Source: Clostridia bacterium (GTDB taxonomy: Bacteria > Bacillota > Clostridia > Christensenellales > UBA1242). Taken from it: a stretch of DNA of 11,567 nucleotides. The translations under genes and the position numbers were made by a program. Location: NCBI GenBank assembly GCA_017650795.1, contig JAGCEE010000081.1:1-11567 (forward strand), read 5' to 3'. Shown here piece after piece: positions 1 to 5,277 of this stretch (its first letter is position 1; each line of letters starts with the position of its first letter). The notes beneath the pieces were generated by a model that did no database searches, was not told the origin of the DNA, and saw only the letters and a program-made list of their open reading frames with translations.

Positions 1-1656
1 TATCAAACCAAAGAATCATTCAATTTTGCTGATATTTCTACAATGTTGCAGGTGCAGTATTTTGCACTTAATCCAGATATAAATTCAGCACAATCAAACG
101 ATACTGTTGGCTGGCAACAAAATGAGGAGTATCAACCATGTGAGATTGCTACGGATGTGACACCACTATTAGTAATTAATAATAGGCATGGGGTTGTGAA
201 AAACTATTATTCTTCATTTGCTTTAAAAGAAATTGGCAAAAGGTCGGCATTAAGATTTCCTCTTATTGATGATTATTCAAAAGATCACTATCCATTAACT
301 AATGCAAACATGGAATTCAGAGAATATAATAGATTAACTGACCTTATTTTAAAGAGATTTAGTATAAAAATAAACCATGTTTCTAATGATTCTGAGATAG
401 AAACAAAAGGTAAAAAAGATGGAATTTTAAGTGCCTCTGCAAATTATTCTAACAAGATTATTGTTAATATTGCAGATTTTAGCAAAAATGGTACAAGATA
501 TTCAAATATAGAAAAACTAATTAAAATTTATGATGCTATTGCTGGTTCTTTTGCAATAAAAGAATTAGAAGCAATAAAGGGCAAAACTAAAGAAACAATA
601 AAAGAAGATGTATTGCATGCTGCAAGAATCTTTGCTGTAATATTATTGTCTAGGTGCACAGATTATGATAATGCAGAAAATAATGCTTTGGCAGAAAAGT
701 GCTTATGGCTTCAATTTGCAAATTTTATTAATCGGGGTGAATTAACTTCTGTACAATTATCAATAGTAACGGAGCTGGGGGTAAATACTGCGGTTGGCAT
801 TGCCACATCACTTGGTTTAACAACCGAATCTATAAAAGAGGTTATGGAGCAAAACGGCTACTCTTATGTAAATGAACCAACAGATATTAGAGAGGCTTTG
901 TTATTTGCCACCGAATCTGATTATCAAAAATACACAATGCCAATAGCAGATAACTATGCAAGATGTGATAAAGAACGAATTGGTATAGCAATAAATGATG
1001 ATAAACAACAGGTTCACGTCACTTCTAGTGAATTAAATGAGGCAAGAAATACAATTTTACAACTTACTGCTGGTGGCTCGCCAAAAAATGGCAATTTACT
1101 TTCTGCGCCAAATGTTAATACAGCACTTATCCCTCTTTTGCCACAAACAAGCGAACAAAGTGACGAAAATATTGGTTTTGAGTTCAATAAAAACGCAATT
1201 AGACAAAGCACGATTGATAAAACATTGGACGAGATGATTCGTAAAGCAATATCGGATAGGGCAATTAGTATAGCACGCCACATTTCGTCGGGTGATTATT
1301 CTGAATTCGGCGGTAAAGAAAACTGCGAAAAAGCCTGCTCGTTCCTTTCAAATGTTTTAGTGTTTTTCCAATACTTGCAGGTGAGCAAAAGAAGAGAAAA
1401 GATACTTAGGGCAGAAAATTATTCTTTGGCACAAAGATTTGCAATTGAATTAAACAACATAAAGATTAACATTTCAGACCAAATTCTAGAACTAAATAAT
1501 TTAATAAAGAAAGAAGATAATGAAAAGCTAATGACTTATATTAACAGGGCATACAAGGAAATTACAAGAAGTAAAGATAGCATCCGTGATGGCTTTAAGA
1601 AAATGATAAATAAAAGAGTTATTAGTTTTGTAAATGATAAAACAACAAATATATAA
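1..1656 (+). CDS. Large uncharacterised protein, 5' end cut by window edge; possible degenerate ArdC/zincin-like
   Basis: The frame is open from the first base, so the ATG at 43 is probably internal and 551 C-terminal residues are visible. I do not recognise the family with confidence. Seen: the first 60 residues contain a helix rich in aromatic residues, an asparagine-proline turn, then a tryptophan (about residue 38) and a beta segment ending TPLLVINN. Next comes a helix/strand block (about 105-190), then the helix EDVLHAARIFAVIL (202-215). The last 110 residues are lysine-rich and predicted helical. The order helix, Q/NP, W, strand, then a Y-rich helix and IIVNI strand recalls ArdC-N plus zincin proteins of conjugative elements. 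However, the place where HExxH would sit reads IYDAIAGSF, so no metalloprotease activity is expected. That resemblance is inference and may be wrong. No signal peptide or membrane helix is visible in this part. Codon use and base composition match the neighbours. The gene ends directly on a terminator. Confidence 0.75.
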   Translation, partial: YQTKESFNFADISTMLQVQYFALNPDINSAQSNDTVGWQQNEEYQPCEIATDVTPLLVINNRHGVVKNYYSSFALKEIGKRSALRFPLIDDYSKDHYPLTNANMEFREYNRLTDLILKRFSIKINHVSNDSEIETKGKKDGILSASANYSNKIIVNIADFSKNGTRYSNIEKLIKIYDAIAGSFAIKELEAIKGKTKETIKEDVLHAARIFAVILLSRCTDYDNAENNALAEKCLWLQFANFINRGELTSVQLSIVTELGVNTAVGIATSLGLTTESIKEVMEQNGYSYVNEPTDIREALLFATESDYQKYTMPIADNYARCDKERIGIAINDDKQQVHVTSSELNEARNTILQLTAGGSPKNGNLLSAPNVNTALIPLLPQTSEQSDENIGFEFNKNAIRQSTIDKTLDEMIRKAISDRAISIARHISSGDYSEFGGKENCEKACSFLSNVLVFFQYLQVSKRREKILRAENYSLAQRFAIELNNIKINISDQILELNNLIKKEDNEKLMTYINRAYKEITRSKDSIRDGFKKMINKRVISFVNDKTTNI

Positions 1657-1682
1657 AAAAAGCCGAGCCAATGGCTTTTTTT
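1655..1682 (+). terminator. Intrinsic terminator, near-symmetrical (can act on both strands)
   Basis: Ten-base arms AAAAAAAGCC and GGCTTTTTTT flank an 8-base loop. The left arm begins inside the TAA stop codon of the upstream gene. Because the arms are an A-run and a T-run, the same hairpin would also stop transcription arriving from the convergent minus-strand DUF421/DUF4363 operon. Confidence 0.85.
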
Positions 1683-1753
1683 AATATTTAAAAATCACTT
1701 AATGTGTTATATAACCATAATAGAATAGCTTATTTTTAAAATTTGGTTTTTAT

Positions 1754-1788
1754 TAAAGCCCCATAAACATATTTGTTGTGGGGTTTTA
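1754..1788. terminator. Second hairpin between convergent genes, probable terminator
   Basis: TAAAGCCCCA pairs with TGGGGTTTTA, with one G-T pair. A further inner stem AACA/TGTT closes a 4-base loop. It lies about 40 bp past the stop codon of the minus-strand DUF4363 gene and 70 bp past the first terminator. Neither side has a long uninterrupted T-run, so the direction of action is uncertain; its position suits the minus-strand operon best. The remainder of 1683-1827 shows nothing else I can name. Confidence 0.5.
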
Positions 1789-1827
1789 TGAATGACATAA
1801 CGTAAATAAAGGTATCATGCATGGTGG

Positions 1828-2217
1828 TTAAATTAAGTTTTGTAAACTTAAACCCATTATGTGATTAAATGTGTCGGTGTAATGTATAACAAGATTTAAT
1901 GAAGTAAAATATTCTTCTTTTACATTATATTCTGCGTAAGATTGCATTTTTTTTAATTCTATACCCATTTCTTGCATGTCTTTATGGTTGATAAAAAAGC
2001 AAAGCAGGTTTTCATATTTGTCCCAAAAATCATTTAGTTCATTTGTTTTTAATATTATTTCTTTATTATTTATATTTTCATATTCTGGAATAATAATTAT
2101 TAAATTGTCGGTCTTTTCTTTAAGCATTATGAGGGTATTGTCAACGAGTTTTTGTTCTAATGTGCAAATGCCGATTAAAAAAATAATAATTATAGATATA
2201 AAAACGCCTCTTTTCAC
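1828..2217 (-). CDS. DUF4363 family protein, membrane-anchored
   Basis: The 129-residue product starts with a short basic stretch (MKRG) and one hydrophobic helix (about residues 5-19), a signal anchor or uncleaved signal peptide. A mostly helical extracytoplasmic domain follows, with an NDFWDKYE-like segment and a helix containing HYTDTF. Length, topology and position directly behind a DUF421 gene match the clostridial DUF4363 family, whose biochemical role is unknown. The start codon is GTG, overlapping the DUF421 stop codon by four bases (GTGA), with GGAG (CTCC at 2226-2229 on the plus strand) eight bases upstream. This implies translational coupling with DUF421. The partnership suggests the two proteins act together at the membrane, which is an inference. 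Confidence 0.82.
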   Translation of the reverse strand: MKRGVFISIIIIFLIGICTLEQKLVDNTLIMLKEKTDNLIIIIPEYENINNKEIILKTNELNDFWDKYENLLCFFINHKDMQEMGIELKKMQSYAEYNVKEEYFTSLNLVIHYTDTFNHIMGLSLQNLI

Positions 2218-2921
2218 TCAATCATCTCCGCTTTTAACTTTTTATATGCCTTTTCTTTTTCTTGAAGATATATTTCGCCATCTTTATTTATTGTTAGCAA
2301 TAAAATGTTTTTTATTGATGCAATACTTTGTTTTTTTAATAGTTTAATAAAAAAGTCAGATGTTTTTTTGCTAAGTTTAAGATTGTCTTCCATAAACTTG
2401 CCTTCGGAAATAATAGTTAGCGGCAAAGATGCATCGTCTTTTTTTAAATCTAAATCCTCAATTGTCACCGGCAAATTTTTTGCTTTTGGCATAACACTAA
2501 CCTTACCATTTGTTTCCATGATGGCATATTGAACTTCATCAATATTAAAAAAGCCAGAGCCCCTTATGGCTTCAAATAAATCATCTATTGTAATGTTTAA
2601 TTTTTTTAAAGCATCAAAATCTATGCCGTTTGGATTTATTATTATTACCGGCTTGCCACTTATTATTCGGCTAAAAAGATTGTTTTTTCTGGTAAGGGTG
2701 GTAATAAAAAAATGAAGAACAACCAAAGTTAAAAGAGGCACTATTCCATTTAAAAGAGGCACGGATATTTCTGCCATTGGGATTGTTGCGAGGTCGGCAA
2801 TAATTAAGGTTAAAACAAACTCAAATGGTTGCATTTGCCCAAGTTGTCTTTTGCCCATAAGCCTAAAAACAAATAACACCAAAATATATATAATCAAAAC
2901 CCTAATAATAACTGTTGTCAT
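2214..2921 (-). CDS. DUF421 (YetF-like) membrane protein
   Basis: The 235-residue product has three N-terminal membrane helices (about 4-20, 34-50 and 55-77). The family signature RLMGKRQLGQMQPFE occupies residues 20-34 and is followed by a two-part cytoplasmic domain. That domain shows the usual pattern: KPVIIINPNG (90-99), a D/E-rich helix ending in R120, and VQYAIMETNGKVSV (130-143). Length matches the YetF/YdfS/YrbG-type proteins of Bacillus and Clostridium. Their exact function is unclear; YetF-type proteins are associated with the spore or cell membrane in Bacillus. It is the first gene of a two-gene minus-strand operon with the DUF4363 gene. The ATG at 2921 has no clear Shine-Dalgarno sequence (an AT-only stretch precedes it), but the family N-terminus begins here and no better start exists. 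Confidence 0.92.
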   Translation of the reverse strand: MTTVIIRVLIIYILVLFVFRLMGKRQLGQMQPFEFVLTLIIADLATIPMAEISVPLLNGIVPLLTLVVLHFFITTLTRKNNLFSRIISGKPVIIINPNGIDFDALKKLNITIDDLFEAIRGSGFFNIDEVQYAIMETNGKVSVMPKAKNLPVTIEDLDLKKDDASLPLTIISEGKFMEDNLKLSKKTSDFFIKLLKKQSIASIKNILLLTINKDGEIYLQEKEKAYKKLKAEMIE

Positions 2922-2972
2922 AATAATAATTATTGACCAAATTTTTAAGTTTAATATAATTGATTATGCTAT

Positions 2973-2990
2973 TAAAAATAAAACTTTTTA
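2973..2990 (-). terminator. Weak AT-only hairpin after the flippase gene
   Basis: TAAAAA and TTTTTA flank a 6-base loop, 41 bases past the flippase stop codon. On the minus strand the hairpin is followed by a short T-rich stretch. It contains no G-C pair in the stem, so it may be only background. It is the only terminator candidate between the flippase and DUF421 genes, and read-through from one into the other is possible. Confidence 0.25.
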
Positions 2991-3030
2991 TTAAGATACT
3001 TACAAACAGAATAATAAATAATTGTTATAA

Positions 3031-4578
3031 TTATGTTCTAGCAATGTTTTTTTTAGATTTTTTTCTAATTTTTTTAAGCTTTTCTTTTATTTTTACTATT
3101 ATTGGTTGAACTTCAATTACATTAAACACAAAGCATAGTAAAATGTGGCATATCGCCCCAACTGAGCATGATATGGCAAGAGCAAAGAAAAGAGGAATGT
3201 AATTATTTAGTAAATTTACCATAAGAGAGCAGATGCTAGCCGATGGTATAACAATTAAAATTTGTATAAAGATTGGTTTTAAAATTGCAAAATTGCTTCC
3301 CAATATTTTAGAAATCATTTTTAAATTTAGGGCACTTGTTATTATAAAGCAAATTCCAAAAGCAACAATAAGTGAGTATATTCCCATTATTTTTGGCAAA
3401 AACCAAATTGAAGCAACTAGCAACACGGCTCCAACAATGTAATTGCGCATAGACTTAATTTCATACCCAAGAGCATTAAGTAATGATGAAGAGATATTTG
3501 TCAGCCCAAGAGGTAATAATACCCACGAGGAATAAGCGAGCATTATTCCACTTTGTATATTATCATAAAAGAATTGTCCTATTTGCATGCCTGCACCCAT
3601 ATAAAGAGGAATGAATATAACCGAGATAAAAACTGTAAATTTTATTGCGGTTATAACCCTTGACCTAATGTAGTTGTAATCCTCTTTTGCGATTGCACCA
3701 GACAGGTCTGGGACTAGGGCTGTTGAAAGTGAACCTGTAATTGTTGATGGAATAAATAAAAATGGCAAAGTCATACCCATTGCAATACCAAAAAGACTAA
3801 GCGCTTGGCTTGAAGTGTACCCTGCGGCAACTAAACGCAGTGGAACAATCAGTGCAATTAGTGGTTGAATTAAACTTCCCGCAATCCTTACGCCGGTTAT
3901 TGGCGCTGATTTTTTTATTAGTTCACTATATATTTCTTTACTTCTGGTTCGTTTTAGTTTTCCACCTTTTGCAAAGTAATATATAACAACAACTAATGCA
4001 GAAATGGCACATGCGATTGACATAGAGATTGCAAGCAGGTTTGCGCCCGATGTGGTGATGATTGCACCATTTATTAAGATAACAAAAATTATTACTCTTG
4101 CAATTTCTTCTACAAGTTCGGTAGAGCATAAAGCAAAATAGTTGCCCTTACCCCAAAAATTTGCCCTAATTGCCGAATAAATAGATGAAAAGACCAAAGC
4201 AGGAAGTAGCAGTAATAGAATAATTACACATCTTTCGTCTGCAAAAATTAACTTTAATACAGGAATGAATATAACAACAATAAGGCAAAGAATAAGGCTT
4301 AAAACAAAACTAATAACAATTCCGGCAGTAAGTAGTTTTTTTTCGCTTGTTATATCTTTTTTCGCTTTGTATCCAGCAGTCATTCGGCTTACAACAAATG
4401 GAAGTCCACTCGAAATAACGGTAAGGAGTACCATAAATATAGAAAAGCTTACTTGATATTCTCCAAGTGATTGAGCACCTATTTCTCTTGATACATATAT
4501 TTTAAATATAAAACCAATAACTCTTGTTATTACCGAAAATAATATAATAATAAAAACTGTTTTAAATAATGATTTCAT
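3031..4578 (-). CDS. SpoVB-like polysaccharide/lipid flippase (MOP superfamily)
   Basis: The 515-residue polytopic protein has about 14 hydrophobic segments across its length and a basic C-terminal tail (about 488-515, many K/R). The N-terminus carries the family motif TRVIGFIFKIYVSREIGAQ (residues 18-36), followed by LGEYQ; this pattern is typical of SpoVB, YtgP/MurJ and related oligosaccharide flippases. Members move undecaprenyl-linked sugars such as lipid II across the cytoplasmic membrane. In Bacillus, SpoVB is needed for the spore cortex, while paralogues serve vegetative wall synthesis. Sequence reading alone cannot separate these sub-roles, so no symbol is given. The ATG at 4578 lacks a Shine-Dalgarno sequence: the 30 bases upstream contain a C-run on this strand, and TATAAT sits almost directly against the start codon. 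The next gene is divergent, 31 bp away. Confidence 0.9.
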   Translation of the reverse strand: MKSLFKTVFIIILFSVITRVIGFIFKIYVSREIGAQSLGEYQVSFSIFMVLLTVISSGLPFVVSRMTAGYKAKKDITSEKKLLTAGIVISFVLSLILCLIVVIFIPVLKLIFADERCVIILLLLLPALVFSSIYSAIRANFWGKGNYFALCSTELVEEIARVIIFVILINGAIITTSGANLLAISMSIACAISALVVVIYYFAKGGKLKRTRSKEIYSELIKKSAPITGVRIAGSLIQPLIALIVPLRLVAAGYTSSQALSLFGIAMGMTLPFLFIPSTITGSLSTALVPDLSGAIAKEDYNYIRSRVITAIKFTVFISVIFIPLYMGAGMQIGQFFYDNIQSGIMLAYSSWVLLPLGLTNISSSLLNALGYEIKSMRNYIVGAVLLVASIWFLPKIMGIYSLIVAFGICFIITSALNLKMISKILGSNFAILKPIFIQILIVIPSASICSLMVNLLNNYIPLFFALAISCSVGAICHILLCFVFNVIEVQPIIVKIKEKLKKIRKKSKKNIART

Positions 4579-4609
4579 ATTATATAAGTATTATGGGGAG
4601 TAATTATGT

Positions 4610-4891
4610 ATGAATGTTTTTGTTTCAGGTGTTATATTTGTGGAAGATGAAAAAGATAAACAAGAGATAAACAACAACTTAAACCTTTATGGTTTGAGTA
4701 AAAATGTGAGTGTGGGTGATTGCTATAAGCAAGACACTGATAATTATATAATTGCTAATGAAAAGATTTATGTTGTTAAGCCGATGGACACAATAACAAA
4801 GATTGCGACAAAGTTAAACATACCAGAACAAAAGGTAAAGGAGTTGGTAAACTCAAAAATGGTTTTTGTTGGGCAAAAGATAGTGTATTAA
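4610..4891 (+). CDS. Small LysM-domain protein without signal peptide
   Basis: The 93-residue product has two parts. Residues 1-50 are not recognised: a short hydrophobic strand (MNVFVSGVIFV), then a charged, asparagine-rich helix. Residues 53-93 form one LysM domain: IYVVKPMDTITKIATKLNIP, then a helix, then VFVGQKIVY at the very C-terminus. LysM binds N-acetylglucosamine polymers such as peptidoglycan. There is no secretion signal or membrane anchor, so the protein would reach peptidoglycan only by another route, for example from the mother cell onto a forespore as with coat/cortex LysM proteins; that is inference. The start at 4610 is supported by GGGGAG (4595-4600) nine bases upstream. An out-of-frame ATG at 4606 gives only 14 codons. 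It is divergent from the SpoVB-like flippase, which strengthens an envelope or spore context. Confidence 0.8.
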   Translation: MNVFVSGVIFVEDEKDKQEINNNLNLYGLSKNVSVGDCYKQDTDNYIIANEKIYVVKPMDTITKIATKLNIPEQKVKELVNSKMVFVGQKIVY

Positions 4892-4997
4892 ATATCTGCC
4901 ATGACAATATTTCAAACAGAAATTTGTACGCAAAATATATTAAAACCGTGTCAAGTATTTTTTTAAAAAAAATTTATAATTTTGTTGTACTTTTTGT
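4892..4997. other. AT-rich spacer before the nrdD promoter, nothing identified
   Basis: No hairpin with G-C pairs, no coding potential and no repeat is visible here. The only notable stretch is a T7/A8 palindrome-like tract near 4959-4975, just upstream of the nrdD promoter; A/T tracts at such positions can act as UP elements. No clear terminator follows the LysM gene, so its transcript may run into the nrdD control region. Confidence 0.4.
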
Positions 4998-5026
4998 TTG
5001 ACACCATATATGCTGTTTGATATTAT
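4998..5026 (+). promoter_or_regulatory. Strong housekeeping (sigma-A type) promoter of nrdDG
   Basis: The -35 hexamer TTGACA (4998-5003) is a perfect consensus match. It is separated by exactly 17 bp from TATTAT (5021-5026), five of six matches to the -10 consensus. Transcription would start near 5032-5034, about 245 nt before the nrdD start codon. An A/T tract lies upstream. The promoter is overlapped by NrdR-box-like sites on its spacer and around the start point. Confidence 0.8.
5001..5016 (+). promoter_or_regulatory. NrdR box A, overlapping the -35 element
   Basis: ACACCATATATGCTGT matches 13 of 16 positions of the published NrdR box (acaCwAtATaTwGtgt). It covers the last three bases of the -35 hexamer and most of the promoter spacer, where a bound repressor would block RNA polymerase. 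NrdR is the ATP-cone regulator that represses ribonucleotide reductase genes when dATP is plentiful; its gene is not in this window. Confidence 0.65.
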
Positions 5027-5028
5027 AT

Positions 5029-5044
5029 TTATAAAATATTGTGT
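5029..5044 (+). promoter_or_regulatory. NrdR box B (degenerate left half), at the transcription start
   Basis: TTATAAAATATTGTGT matches 12 of 16 positions of the NrdR box; the right half (ATATTGTGT) is perfect and the left half is poor. Taken alone it would be weak in such AT-rich DNA. It starts exactly 32 bp before box C, the tandem spacing known for NrdR pairs, which is the main reason to believe it. It covers the expected transcription start. Confidence 0.5.
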
Positions 5045-5060
5045 TAAACCGCCAGGCAAA

Positions 5061-5076
5061 ACACAATATATTGTGG
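5061..5076 (+). promoter_or_regulatory. NrdR box C, near-perfect
   Basis: ACACAATATATTGTGG matches 15 of 16 positions of the NrdR box; the inner 14 bases are a perfect palindrome (5062-5075). It lies about 30 bp downstream of the predicted transcription start. Flanking AAA and TTT extend the dyad, so the transcript could also form a stem here. This is the strongest of the three sites and identifies the operon as an NrdR target. Confidence 0.8.
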
Positions 5077-5077
5077 T

Positions 5078-5148
5078 TTTTTGCAATTATGTAATTATTG
5101 CGTGCAAAGGCGATTTTCTCTTTAAACATAAGGGAAAACGAGGGTTTA
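5078..5148 (+). promoter_or_regulatory. Structured nrdD leader RNA, possible pseudoknot (candidate cis-regulatory element)
   Basis: Two stems can be drawn in the 245-nt leader. First, 5078-5085 pairs with 5103-5110 (TTTGCA/TGCAAA plus two G-T pairs). Second, CG-A-TTTTCTC (5111-5120) pairs with GGGAAAACG (5132-5140) around an 11-base loop, with one bulged A. Within that loop TAAAC (5123-5127) is complementary to GTTTA (5144-5148) just downstream, which would make an H-type pseudoknot. The second pairing would partly cover an AGGG (5141-5144) preceding a small ORF. I do not recognise a known riboswitch class (no cobalamin-box or other consensus seen). The pairing was found by eye and the DNA is AT-rich, so chance is a real alternative. 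Confidence 0.35.
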
Positions 5149-5149
5149 T

Positions 5150-5197
5150 ATGCAATTAAAACACACACAATCGCACAATATGTTGGTACAAATTTAG
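5150..5197 (+). CDS. Possible 15-codon leader peptide ORF upstream of nrdD
   Basis: An ATG at 5150 opens a short frame (MQLKHTQSHNMLVQI, then TAG) with AGGG (5141-5144) five bases upstream, a plausible ribosome site. It lies inside the long nrdD leader and its ribosome site overlaps a possible pseudoknot. A second short frame at 5208-5240 encodes MHCHSSCWCL but has no ribosome site. Short ORFs arise easily by chance, and there is no homology evidence for this one. Confidence 0.2.
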   Translation: MQLKHTQSHNMLVQI

Positions 5198-5277
5198 TAC
5201 AATTTTTATGCATTGTCATTCATCATGCTGGTGCTTGTAGGTTATAAAAAAGAATATTACAAAAGAGGAGATTTTTT

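Noticed and set aside
1976..2347. 123-codon plus-strand frame opposite the DUF4363/DUF421 genes
   Set aside because: Antisense shadow of two recognisable genes; its product is a hydrophobic, phenylalanine/leucine/isoleucine-rich translation typical of the complement of AT-rich coding DNA.
4951..4966. TTGACA on the minus strand (TGTCAA on plus) as a promoter for the flippase
   Set aside because: No -10 hexamer at 16-18 bp, and it would have to transcribe antisense through the whole LysM gene.
5051..5057. GCCAGGC as part of a cobalamin riboswitch
   Set aside because: The B12-box consensus and the other conserved helices of that riboswitch are not present, and class III reductase does not need cobalamin.
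5173..5188. A fourth NrdR-box-like sequence (GCACAATATGTTGGTA)
   Set aside because: Only 11 of 16 positions match, the right half is broken, and it lies more than 100 bp beyond box C without NrdR-type spacing. AT-rich DNA gives such matches by chance.
5178..5204. GTAC...GTAC inverted repeat in the nrdD leader
   Set aside because: Only a four-base self-complementary arm; too short to support an operator or hairpin by itself.
4974..5219. 81-codon open frame on the minus strand across the nrdD control region
   Set aside because: It lies over the promoter and NrdR boxes, has no ribosome site, a low-complexity composition and no recognisable domain.
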